NCBI GenBank assembly: GCA_913049555.1 | Contig: CAJWYM010000025.1 | Span: forward strand, 1 to 42,363 | Reading direction: 5' to 3' | Source: an uncultured Opitutia bacterium | GTDB lineage: Bacteria > Verrucomicrobiota > Verrucomicrobiia > Opitutales > CAJWYM01 | Length of the DNA: 42,363 bases | Shown here: positions 17,141-25,396 of the stretch, one piece after another | Position numbering within the stretch: the first letter of the stretch is position 1 | Layout: every line of letters starts with the position of its first letter | Notes under the pieces: generated by a model | What the model was told of the DNA's origin: nothing | Database searches by the model: none | The model's input: only the letters and a program-made list of their open reading frames with translations | Position numbers and translations under genes: made by a program

Positions 17141-18586
17141 TTAATCTAACAAATTCAAATAGAGTTCTTTATACTTTTCTGCAGATCGACCCCATGAAAA
17201 ATCAAGGTTCATTGCCCGCTTTTGCATTTTCTTGAAGATATCAGGTTTCTTTTTGAATATGTGGATTGCTTCAAGAGTTATTTGTTGCAGGGTTTCGCTG
17301 CTGAGGTTCTCAAAATGAAATCCTGTGGCATGTTCATTAAGATCCCCTCCATGAACGGTATCTTTGAGTCCACCTGTGCTACGAACGATCGGAAGGGAGC
17401 CGTATCTCATAGAGTAGATCTGGCTGAGGCCGCAAGGTTCATAGCGACTGGGCATCATAAATAAGTCGCTGCCGGCCATGATCCCATGAGCCAAGTCTGC
17501 ATTGAATTCTAGAGATATGGAGATCTTGTCCGGATACATTTCCTGAAGCTTTGAGTATTGAGCCTCTTGTTTTGGATCTCCACTTCCTAAGAGAACAAAT
17601 TGAAAGTTTGTTTTTTCTAAAAGCTGTGGAATTTCATCTGCGAATCGGTCCATGCCCTTTTGGGAGAATAATCTGGAGACAGTTCCAAGTAGAGGAATTT
17701 CTAGATTTGATTCGAAACCCATTTCTTCTTGCAGAGCAAGTTTGCATTGGGCTTTACCGCTCAAGTCCTCAGCATTGAAATTGGCTGAGATTCTCTTATC
17801 GTTGGAGGGATCCCATTCACATTCGCGAATTCCATTGAGGATGCCAACAATATCTTGATCTCTAAACAAAACAAGCTTGTCTAGACCAAATCCATGGTCT
17901 GGGGTTTGAATTTCTTTAGCATATGTTGGACTTACAGTGGTAATTTTATGAGTCCACCACAACCCGGCCTCCATGAAAGAAAGTTCTCCTCGGTTTACTA
18001 AGCGGTCTGGATTGAAAAAATGAAAAGGAAGTCCTATTTTTTCTAGGGTTTTTTTGGGAAAGTGACCTTGGTGTTCCAAGCTATGAATGGTAATTAAGTT
18101 CGGTAGATGCTTTTGAGGATCTTCGTCCGCAAGCATTTTCTGATAAAGGGGAACCAAGGCTGCACCCCAGTCGTGACAGTGCAAAATTTGTGGGGCCCAA
18201 TCGACCAGATGTTTGATTTCTAGGCTAACTTTACATTGAAAAGCATAGCGAATATCGTTGTCCTCGTAAGCGCCTCCTTTGGGCCCATAGAGATCTGGAC
18301 GATCATAAAGTTCGTTGCAATGTATAAGATATACAGGGGTGTTGGATCCCTGAATGACCGCCTCTTCCACCGAAAACTCAAAATATTGATTGCCCAATTG
18401 AATTTTAGACGGATGGTAGGATTTATGTATTAATTTACTTCTATCTATGCTTTTGTAAGCAGGGATCATAAGGCGAACATCCAGCCCAATTTGATTCAGG
18501 AATTCGGGTAAGCTTCCTAGGATATCACCCAAGCCACCTGTTTTTGCAAGTGGGGAGGCTTCAGAAGAAATCATTAAAATGCGCAT
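17141..18586 (-). CDS. glgA: Glycogen synthase (ADP-glucose type, GT5)
   Basis: A 481-residue starch/glycogen synthase that elongates alpha-1,4-glucan from ADP-glucose in the cytoplasm. The N-terminus MISSEASPLAKTGGLGD carries the ADP-glucose-binding KTGGL (K15). The catalytic-domain histidine lies in ILHCHDWGAALVP. The C-terminal half has MMPSRYEPCGLSQIYSMRYG with the conserved glutamate, followed by STGGLKDTV. Length is normal. No other glg genes are near, but an alpha-amylase and a starch-binding-like protein lie at 35.5-38.4 kb. The neighbour downstream is the SNF2 gene with no gap. Confidence 0.96.
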   Translation of the reverse strand: MRILMISSEASPLAKTGGLGDILGSLPEFLNQIGLDVRLMIPAYKSIDRSKLIHKSYHPSKIQLGNQYFEFSVEEAVIQGSNTPVYLIHCNELYDRPDLYGPKGGAYEDNDIRYAFQCKVSLEIKHLVDWAPQILHCHDWGAALVPLYQKMLADEDPQKHLPNLITIHSLEHQGHFPKKTLEKIGLPFHFFNPDRLVNRGELSFMEAGLWWTHKITTVSPTYAKEIQTPDHGFGLDKLVLFRDQDIVGILNGIRECEWDPSNDKRISANFNAEDLSGKAQCKLALQEEMGFESNLEIPLLGTVSRLFSQKGMDRFADEIPQLLEKTNFQFVLLGSGDPKQEAQYSKLQEMYPDKISISLEFNADLAHGIMAGSDLFMMPSRYEPCGLSQIYSMRYGSLPIVRSTGGLKDTVHGGDLNEHATGFHFENLSSETLQQITLEAIHIFKKKPDIFKKMQKRAMNLDFSWGRSAEKYKELYLNLLD

Positions 18587-18761
18587 AATAATACATCATT
18601 ATGAGTGAAATCTTGAAGACAACAAGGGATAAATTTTGTATTTGCCTCTAAACTCCTTCGGGGTTAGATTTCACTTTACATGATTTACTCCTTTTTTAAA
18701 TTTTCTACTCAGAAAGCACGGTTTTCTCTCAAAACTATTTTAGTCTCTAATTGATACTATT
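18587..18761. promoter_or_regulatory. Divergent glgA/HIT intergenic region with inverted repeats
   Basis: A 175-bp spacer between divergent genes, so it must contain both promoters. AGTGAAATC at 18604-18612 is repeated inverted as GATTTCACT at 18667-18675, nine of nine bases, with 54 bp between. A small imperfect hairpin (CTAA...TTAG) sits at about 18650-18667. These could be operator half-sites. No factor can be named. Confidence 0.35.
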
Positions 18762-19241
18762 ATGAAGCATATGCATGCTTACTGGCGAATGGAATATGTC
18801 GAGTCGCCGCAAAAAGAAAAAAATTCGACCAACCCTTTTGCCGAGATTCCAAAGTTGAAAAACAAAGAGGCATTGATTCTTTTCCGCTCTGAATTTTCTT
18901 ATATCGTGATGAACAAGTTTCCTTACAACGCTGGACATTTATTAGTGGTCCCGTTTCGAGAAGTTTCGGATGTCTCCCTCTTGAATGAAGAGGAGTTGTT
19001 GGATTTTTGGGCGATGGTTATGAAGGCTAAAAAGATTGTTTCGGAAGCATTGTCACCGGATGGCTTTAATATTGGTATGAATATTGGTCAATGCAGTGGT
19101 GCTGGTATTCCTAGGCATGTCCATTGTCATATAGTTCCTCGCTGGTCTAGTGATACAAACTTTATGCCTGTTATTGATGAAACTAGGGTTTTGCATCGTG
19201 CCATGGATAAAATGTGGCTTCGATTGATGGAGTTTGTCTGA
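18762..19241 (+). CDS. HIT-family (histidine triad) hydrolase
   Basis: A 159-residue histidine-triad protein. The active site HVHCHIVPRW contains the triad, and the preceding NIGMNIGQCSGAGI is the nucleotide-binding loop. The N-terminal YWRMEYV is typical of the bacterial Ap4A-phosphorylase-like HIT group. These enzymes hydrolyse or phosphorolyse dinucleoside polyphosphates or AMP conjugates. The start could be any of the ATGs at 18762, 18771 or 18789. A -10-like GATACTAT just before 18762 would favour a later one. It heads the phoH/pgpH/ybeY cluster. Confidence 0.92.
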   Translation: MKHMHAYWRMEYVESPQKEKNSTNPFAEIPKLKNKEALILFRSEFSYIVMNKFPYNAGHLLVVPFREVSDVSLLNEEELLDFWAMVMKAKKIVSEALSPDGFNIGMNIGQCSGAGIPRHVHCHIVPRWSSDTNFMPVIDETRVLHRAMDKMWLRLMEFV

Positions 19242-19248
19242 TTTTATT

Positions 19249-20220
19249 ATGATGGAAAAAACTATAAGTTTAGATTCGCCGAGAGAGTTGAGTGAACTCT
19301 ATTTAGGAAAGATAAGTTTGTTAGAGAAAGTGGAGTCTACTCTCTCAGTAGATCTTGTCGCTCGCGACAATTGGATTAAAATCCATGGCATTCATGAAAA
19401 TATCAATCGTGCCGAAATCTTTTTTGAACTTTTAATTTTGAGTAAGAAGCAGGGACTTAAAATCCGAAAACATGAATTCTTAGATATTTTAAACTCCGTC
19501 AATCAAGGAAAAGAAAAAGACTACTTTGATCTACTCGATCCCCCATTAAAGCTTAAAATAAGAAGAAAAACAGTGGTTCCTAAAAATATTTCTCAAAAGC
19601 ATTATTTAAATGCTCTTTTGAAGGATGACATTGTTTTTGGAATCGGTCCTGCCGGGACCGGTAAAACTTATCTTGCCATAGCTGTAGCCTTACAGTCTCT
19701 CCTCAATGGAGAAGTGGAACGGATCGTTGTGACTCGGCCCGCTGTTGAAGCTGGGGAGGCTCTTGGATTTTTGCCGGGAGATTTGGAGGAAAAAATATTG
19801 CCCTATCTGCGTCCGCTCTATGATGCCATGGAAGATATGGTCGGAAAGGAAGATACAAATAAAATGATGGAGCGAGGGCTTATAGAAGTGGCCCCTTTAG
19901 CTTACATGAGAGGGAGAACGCTTTCAAAGGCATTTGTAATTTTGGATGAGGCACAAAATTCTACATCGGAACAAATGATGATGTTCTTAACCCGCTTGGG
20001 ATCTGACAGCAAAATGGTTATTACTGGAGACATCACCCAAGTAGATTTGCCCCGGTCTAAAAAATCTGGTCTTAAAATGGCAAGTAAAATTTTGGAGGCG
20101 GTGGATCGGATAAAGATCTTTTATTTTAAAGAAAATGATGTAGTCAGGCACCCTCTTGTGAGAAAGATTATAGAGGCTTACAACGCTTACGAATTTTCAG
20201 GAAAACAGGATGAAGGATAA
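19249..20220 (+). CDS. phoH: PhoH-like protein (ATPase/RNA helicase-associated)
   Basis: A 323-residue PhoH family member. A KH-like N-terminal region (about 1-110) is followed by the P-loop GPAGTGKT (about 133-140), TRPAVEAGEALGFLPGD, and the Walker B FVILDEAQN with TGDITQVDLP. PhoH is an ATPase linked to RNA metabolism and phosphate starvation, and it is usually encoded next to ybeY, as here. The open frame extends to a TTG at 19234 overlapping the HIT gene, but the ATG at 19249 (or 19252) is the more likely start. It overlaps the next gene by 11 bases. Confidence 0.95.
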   Translation: MMEKTISLDSPRELSELYLGKISLLEKVESTLSVDLVARDNWIKIHGIHENINRAEIFFELLILSKKQGLKIRKHEFLDILNSVNQGKEKDYFDLLDPPLKLKIRRKTVVPKNISQKHYLNALLKDDIVFGIGPAGTGKTYLAIAVALQSLLNGEVERIVVTRPAVEAGEALGFLPGDLEEKILPYLRPLYDAMEDMVGKEDTNKMMERGLIEVAPLAYMRGRTLSKAFVILDEAQNSTSEQMMMFLTRLGSDSKMVITGDITQVDLPRSKKSGLKMASKILEAVDRIKIFYFKENDVVRHPLVRKIIEAYNAYEFSGKQDEG

Positions 20221-22597
20221 TAACGGCAAGCCAAGTATTTTGGCTAAGAAACGAGGGAAAGTGGCATCGAAATATTCGGTGTTTCCACGATCCAATCGCA
20301 GGATCAATTCTGACAGCGTTGGTACATTCTTAGATACAAGCCGTTGGGTATCCTTAGTATTGGTTGTTTTCTTCACCTTGATTGCTACTTTTTTGTGTTC
20401 CATGAGACAAGCCCCAGTCGCTTTCCAAGTCAAAGAGGGAAAAATTGCTAGAAAAAGCATCACTTCTAAAGTCAATTTTCAATATAAAAGTGAGATTGAC
20501 ACTAAAATTCTTCAAGAAAAGCAAAGAAGTAAAGTCTATCCAATTTATAAATTGTCCGAGGCTCCGTTTTTAAAATTTGAATCCTTTGTAGGCTCCTTTT
20601 TTCAAGCTCAAATGGAGGTGATTGAAAAAATGGATGAACTCCTACCAGAGGAATTGGAAGAGTTGGTTTTTTCCAAAATCAAAGAGATTCAGAAAAAACA
20701 TAGTTTAACTATGAATTACTCTGTTTTTGATCGCTTTTTAAAGCACGAAAATCGCAAGCAATTAAATCGAGTTTTTGACGAGGGGTTATTAGTCCTCAAG
20801 GAAATTTATAACCAAGGAGTTGTGGATAATAATGATGATGGAAGTCTCATCATGTTCAAGCTTTCTGCAGATTCTGGGGATACCTTCATAAAGGAGGTTA
20901 TGAGTATGGAGAATGCTCTGCGAAGATTAAGATTGAACATTCGAGTTTTGCAAATTGAGGAATCTTTGCCTGAAGGATTGTATGAGATTTTTAGGAGAGG
21001 ACTCGTTACAAACTTAATCTATGATGAGATTGCAACCCAAGGGAAAATTGAAGAGAAATTAGCGGAGATCGAACCCGTTTTGATTCGCATAGAGGAGGGC
21101 ATGAACATTATTGAGGAAGGCCGCTCAATAAGCCCCCGAGATTATGAAAGATATTCCAACTACTATGAGCAATTGCTGGATCGAAGCAACGTGGATGAGA
21201 AATTCCTTAATCTTTATCTAGAGCGTCTGTTTATGGTGATTGCAATCTTTATGGCATTGCTTGTTTATTTATTGGTGGTTACCCCTGAGGTCATTGCTAA
21301 CAACCGACTTTTGTCTATCTGCGGGATGTCCATTTTGGTGACACTGGTATTGATTCGAATTTTATTAGAATTTGGTGGAGCCGCATTGTTTAAAGAAAAT
21401 CCGGAAATTATTTCTATTTTGCCTTATTTATCTCCAGTAATGTTAGGAGGAATGATTGTCATGATGATGATTGGAGTCGTCCCGGCTCTTATAACCGCTG
21501 TCGTAATTAGCAGCTTGTTTGCTTTGATTCAAAATGGCTCTATAGAAATCTTTGTTTTATCTATGGTCTCTTCGTTTGTGAGTATTCTTTTTTGCCGTGA
21601 TATTCGTTTTAGAGGGAGTATTGTTCGGGCTGGAGCAATGGGTGGATTAACGATGGCCGGGTTGGCTCTTATAATTGGATTTCTTAGCCACTATGACTTT
21701 ATAATCATTGGTTGGCATATGGTCGCATCTGTAGTCATTGGAATTATTACTGGAGTGGTTGCTGTTGGAATCATTCCCGTTTTTGAATCGGCATTCAATC
21801 GAACGACTGAGATCTCTCTCCTCGAATTGACTGACTTCAATCACCCCTTGTTGAGAAGGTTACAGAACGAGGCTCCTGGAACTTATCAACACAGTATGAT
21901 GGTGGCGAATCTCTCTGAAAATGCTGCGATGGCTATCGGATGTAGTCCTTTAGTCTGTAGAGTCTGTAGTCTTTTCCATGATATCGGGAAATTAGTGAAG
22001 CCAGAATATTTTGCTGAGAATCAGCGTGGAGGAAGCAATCCCCACCTAGATAGAAATCCATCTATGAGTGCCCTTGTCATAAAAAGTCATGTCAAAGAGG
22101 GAATCGATTTGGCTAGAAGGTATAAGTTGCCTAAAATAATGAAAGATGTGATTCGACAGCACCATGGGACCTCATTGATCCAGTATTTTTATTACGAAGC
22201 ACTTAAGAAAATCTCAGGTTCCGGGGCTGACTTATCCAAATTAAATGTAGATCATAATTTAGACAAAGTGGATGAGAGCACTTATCGCTATGATGGTCCC
22301 AAGCCTCAATTTAAAGAGAGTGCGATTATCTTTTTTGCCGACTCTATCGAGGCTGCGAGTCGAAGTTTGCAAAAAGTTCACAAAAGAAGTCTGGAAGAAT
22401 TACTGGATCAAATTGTAAAGGAGCGTTTGGAAGACGATCAGTTGGATGAGTGTCCATTGACAATGCAGGAAATTGCACAGATCAAGCAGAGTTTTATTTT
22501 TACTTTATTAAATGTATACCACTCTCGTATTGAGTATCCGAAGCTTAAACAGGACGCGCGAGGTTCGAAAGAACTTGCAAAGGTTTCAAGGATTTAG
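20210..22597 (+). CDS. pgpH: 7TM-HD family phosphohydrolase (PgpH-type c-di-AMP phosphodiesterase)
   Basis: A 795-residue membrane protein with the PgpH layout. A cytoplasmic start is followed by a TM helix (about residues 45-65) and an extracytoplasmic 7TM-HDED domain (about 80-335, with EEGRSISPRDYERY). A group of membrane segments spans about 340-530. The C-terminal HD domain has HSMMVANL near residue 560 and the metal-binding HDIGKLVKPEYF near 590. PgpH relatives hydrolyse cyclic di-AMP. Coupling to phoH by an 11-base overlap and a following ybeY is the standard arrangement of this family. No c-di-AMP cyclase is in the window. Confidence 0.93.
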   Translation: MKDNNGKPSILAKKRGKVASKYSVFPRSNRRINSDSVGTFLDTSRWVSLVLVVFFTLIATFLCSMRQAPVAFQVKEGKIARKSITSKVNFQYKSEIDTKILQEKQRSKVYPIYKLSEAPFLKFESFVGSFFQAQMEVIEKMDELLPEELEELVFSKIKEIQKKHSLTMNYSVFDRFLKHENRKQLNRVFDEGLLVLKEIYNQGVVDNNDDGSLIMFKLSADSGDTFIKEVMSMENALRRLRLNIRVLQIEESLPEGLYEIFRRGLVTNLIYDEIATQGKIEEKLAEIEPVLIRIEEGMNIIEEGRSISPRDYERYSNYYEQLLDRSNVDEKFLNLYLERLFMVIAIFMALLVYLLVVTPEVIANNRLLSICGMSILVTLVLIRILLEFGGAALFKENPEIISILPYLSPVMLGGMIVMMMIGVVPALITAVVISSLFALIQNGSIEIFVLSMVSSFVSILFCRDIRFRGSIVRAGAMGGLTMAGLALIIGFLSHYDFIIIGWHMVASVVIGIITGVVAVGIIPVFESAFNRTTEISLLELTDFNHPLLRRLQNEAPGTYQHSMMVANLSENAAMAIGCSPLVCRVCSLFHDIGKLVKPEYFAENQRGGSNPHLDRNPSMSALVIKSHVKEGIDLARRYKLPKIMKDVIRQHHGTSLIQYFYYEALKKISGSGADLSKLNVDHNLDKVDESTYRYDGPKPQFKESAIIFFADSIEAASRSLQKVHKRSLEELLDQIVKERLEDDQLDECPLTMQEIAQIKQSFIFTLLNVYHSRIEYPKLKQDARGSKELAKVSRI

Positions 22598-22633
22598 AGT
22601 TCTTAATCTCTCGCTTGGATTAAAATTGCTTTT

Positions 22634-23137
22634 ATGAAAACCAATGAATGCCCAGACAAGAGACCAATTCCTCAGATTCATAATCGTTGTTTCGGTTTGG
22701 AGTTGGATCAAAAAGAAGTTTTAACTTTGTTTGATTTGATTGATCAGCATCCAGACATAAAGATTCCCCCGGGCGAAATTTCATTTAATTTTGTCAATGA
22801 AGAGGAGATCTGTCGGTTGCATGATCAATTTTTTCAAGATCCAGAGCCTACTGATGTGATCACATTTCCCGGAGACCTTGAAGATCAAGTCAGTGGAGAT
22901 ATCTGTATTTCTCCAGAATATGCTATTTCTATGGCTAGGGATTTTGGACACACTTTTAGCAGAGAGTTGTCCTTATATTTAATTCATGGATGTCTACATC
23001 TTTCTGGATTTCGGGATCATGAAGTGGCTGAGAGAGCGGAGATGAGAAAAGGCGAGCAGACTCTAATGAATGCAGTAGAATCTGCGAATTTATTTCCTAC
23101 TTTTACCTACACCAAGAACTCGATTATTTATGCTTAG
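22634..23137 (+). CDS. ybeY: Endoribonuclease YbeY (rRNA maturation)
   Basis: A 167-residue metalloprotein needed for 16S rRNA 3' end maturation and ribosome quality control. TDVITFPGD is the conserved central motif. The metal site reads HGCLHLSGFRDHE, compared with the usual HGxLHLxGYDH. Here an extra residue precedes the third His, so the first two ligands are in place but the third is shifted by one. The start is ATG 36 bp after pgpH. The stop overlaps the ABC transporter start (ATGCTTAG), which implies coupling. Confidence 0.93.
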   Translation: MKTNECPDKRPIPQIHNRCFGLELDQKEVLTLFDLIDQHPDIKIPPGEISFNFVNEEEICRLHDQFFQDPEPTDVITFPGDLEDQVSGDICISPEYAISMARDFGHTFSRELSLYLIHGCLHLSGFRDHEVAERAEMRKGEQTLMNAVESANLFPTFTYTKNSIIYA

Positions 23138-24788
23138 CTGTGATCAATTATCACTCACTGTTGGAAGACAGAAGATTAGGATTTTAGACAATGCAGTTGG
23201 TCACTTTGGTGCCAATAAATTACATGCAATTATAGGTCCATCTGGTTGTGGAAAAACAACTTTGATGAAGTCTATATTAAGAATTTATGATTCAGAGGGT
23301 TCTGTCTGTTTCAATGGCAAAGATATTGAGAGCAGCGAGGATCTAATCGGAAAGGTTGGGTTTGCTCCTCAGTTTAGCATTGCGCCTATGCAACTCACTG
23401 TGGAAGAAGCAATTCGCTATTCACTCAGGTTGAATGTAGTCGGCAAAGTTCTTCAAGAGGAGCGATTGGTAAGCATCTTGAAAGTGACTGGACTGGAGCC
23501 CCATCGATCGAAAGTCATTCATTCATTGAGTGGGGGACAATTAAGAAGAGTTGGATTGGGTTTAGAACTCACAAACAATCCAAAATTTTTAATTTGTGAT
23601 GAGGTTACTTCGGGGCTGGATCCATTGTCAGAGGATCAAATTTTACAAGTATTGCGAACCTTGCAAAAAGAAGAATGCATGGCCTTTATTTGTATTATTC
23701 ACAATTTAGCAAAGTTAGATCAATTCGACCAAATAACAGTTGTTCACTCGGGGAGAATCATTTTTCAAGGGGATTTGGATTTGCTGAAAAGATACTTTGA
23801 AATCGAGGATGCATTGTATTTGTATGCTAGAATTAGTGAACACGACTTGGATTATTGGACTGATTATTGGGAGCAAAATTGTGAGCAATTAATGCCTTTA
23901 GATCCTCTCGAAGGAGAAATTGAGGACAAAAAATTCCCATCTTTGATTTCCCAGTTTTGCACACTTATTCATAGACGTTACAAACTTTTTTATCGAGATA
24001 TTGGTTATATAGGACTTACTTTAGCGATTACTTTTGGTTTTCCAATTCTAGTTGTTATTTTTGCCTTAGACGGTTTGCCTCAAATACAATCTGGGTCGAT
24101 GGATGCAAACGCTGGAATTTTAAATAAAATGCAGGAAAGCATTTCATTGCAGGTGGAATCTGTGAGCACGGCATCTTTGATAACAGGTTTGGTAATGTTT
24201 CAAGTCGTTTTGCTTGCTTTGATGGGAGCGAATAACGGAGCTAGAGAAATCGCAAGTGAAAGAAATCTTTATGAAAAAGAAAGACTTTCAGGCTTAAAAC
24301 CGCTTGCCTATGTCGGCAGTAAACTTTTCTTTGTTGGATCTTTGGCTATTTTTCAAGGCTTATGGATGACTTTTTTTGTTAAAAGTATTTGTGGTTTTCC
24401 TGGAGTCTGGGCGGAACAATCCATGATTTTGGCAGGTATGTGCGTATCAATGACCTTTATTTGCTTGGGTTTTTCATCATTGGCAAAAAATGCAGAGAAA
24501 GCATCTATTTTATCTATCTATTTAGTTGGGTTCCAGCTTCCATTGTCCGGAATCGTTCTGGCTTTGCCGGAGTACCTTGTTTGGTTATGTAGGCCTTTTA
24601 TCAGCGCTTTTTGGGGTTGGGCAGGTTTTATATTTTCTATGAAAGAGAGTCGTTTTTACGATGCTATGCAAATGGCAGAAAGGCTTTTTGTTCCCTCAGT
24701 CGTTGAATCTGCAATGGTTATTGGAGTTCAAATTATAGTTGGAACTTGGCTTGTGATGTGGGGCTGTTACAGAAAACAAAGTATTTAA
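23130..24788 (+). CDS. ABCG/White-type ABC transporter half-molecule (ATPase + ABC-2 permease)
   Basis: A 552-residue protein with an N-terminal ATPase and a C-terminal membrane domain in one chain, the ABCG order. Walker A is GPSGCGKTT (36-44), the signature LSGGQLRRVGLG starts at about residue 133, and Walker B is FLICDEVTSGLDP. Six hydrophobic segments lie between about residues 290 and 550, with NNGAREIASERNLYEKERLSG, typical of ABC-2 permeases. It probably exports lipids or other hydrophobic substrates as a dimer; the substrate is unknown. Translation appears coupled to ybeY. It ends 19 bp before a convergent gene. Confidence 0.93.
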   Translation: MLSCDQLSLTVGRQKIRILDNAVGHFGANKLHAIIGPSGCGKTTLMKSILRIYDSEGSVCFNGKDIESSEDLIGKVGFAPQFSIAPMQLTVEEAIRYSLRLNVVGKVLQEERLVSILKVTGLEPHRSKVIHSLSGGQLRRVGLGLELTNNPKFLICDEVTSGLDPLSEDQILQVLRTLQKEECMAFICIIHNLAKLDQFDQITVVHSGRIIFQGDLDLLKRYFEIEDALYLYARISEHDLDYWTDYWEQNCEQLMPLDPLEGEIEDKKFPSLISQFCTLIHRRYKLFYRDIGYIGLTLAITFGFPILVVIFALDGLPQIQSGSMDANAGILNKMQESISLQVESVSTASLITGLVMFQVVLLALMGANNGAREIASERNLYEKERLSGLKPLAYVGSKLFFVGSLAIFQGLWMTFFVKSICGFPGVWAEQSMILAGMCVSMTFICLGFSSLAKNAEKASILSIYLVGFQLPLSGIVLALPEYLVWLCRPFISAFWGWAGFIFSMKESRFYDAMQMAERLFVPSVVESAMVIGVQIIVGTWLVMWGCYRKQSI

Positions 24789-24803
24789 CCTCTTGATTAG
24801 AGG
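24789..24803. terminator. Weak hairpin between convergent genes
   Basis: CCTCT and AGAGG form a five-base-pair stem with a five-base loop directly after the ABC gene stop. There is no clean T-run on either strand, so terminator function is only likely from position. Confidence 0.35.
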
Positions 24804-24807
24804 CAGT

Positions 24808-25383
24808 TCACTTATTTTTAGAATTGGGTCTAATGATTCGTCTTCTAGCAATGGGTCTTCGGTTCGTAGGTTTTGGATTTTGATTATTTGGAGCGAGTTT
24901 CGAAGGAGAATTGTTGGAGGGATTTGAGGATTTCGAGATGCTTGATGGATTGGGTTGGAATTGGTTGGCAATGGGAGTAAAGCTAGGTTTTTTTTGACTA
25001 AGGGTCTCTATTTTTTGATTAGAACTAATGGTGATTTCTTTGGCTGCTATATCGAATTTTAAAAGCTTAACATCGGCATTAGTGGACTTGATTTCCTTGC
25101 CAATCCAGTAAGATTTACCGGATTTTTTCTCATAAACGCTAAATCTCCATTCATTGTTGATTTTAATCATACTTTTAAATTCAAACTGCTGTTGCTTTTT
25201 ATTTACAGTGGGAATCGAGTTCGAGGCTTTTTGTTTGAAATCTTTTGGTAAAAAGGGTGATTTTTCTAGGAGGTTTTTATAAACACTTTCTTCGGCTGAA
25301 ATGGAACTCATAAAGAAGAATGTAATTAAAGAAAATACCCATAGAAAACAAGGTATGAGAAACTTGTAAAATATGGCAATCAT
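24808..25383 (-). CDS. Small membrane-anchored partner of the secretin (GspC/PilP-like candidate)
   Basis: A 191-residue protein. The start is the ATG at 25383, preceded by GGGAG and 13 bases after the gspD stop; the longer open frame runs inside gspD. Residues 1-30 form a hydrophobic signal or anchor ending near SSISAEES. Residues about 65-130 contain a small beta-rich domain (WRFSVYEKKSGKSYWIGKEI, then LKFDIAAKEITI). This has the look of the GspC homology region or PilP, which bind the secretin N-terminal domains. The tail is rich in Ser, Pro and Asn and ends in a strongly basic cluster (NRRPIARRRIIRP). No named family is recognised with certainty; position right behind gspD is the main support for the role. 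Confidence 0.7.
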   Translation of the reverse strand: MIAIFYKFLIPCFLWVFSLITFFFMSSISAEESVYKNLLEKSPFLPKDFKQKASNSIPTVNKKQQQFEFKSMIKINNEWRFSVYEKKSGKSYWIGKEIKSTNADVKLLKFDIAAKEITISSNQKIETLSQKKPSFTPIANQFQPNPSSISKSSNPSNNSPSKLAPNNQNPKPTNRRPIARRRIIRPNSKNK

Positions 25384-25396
25384 CTCCCTATTCAAC

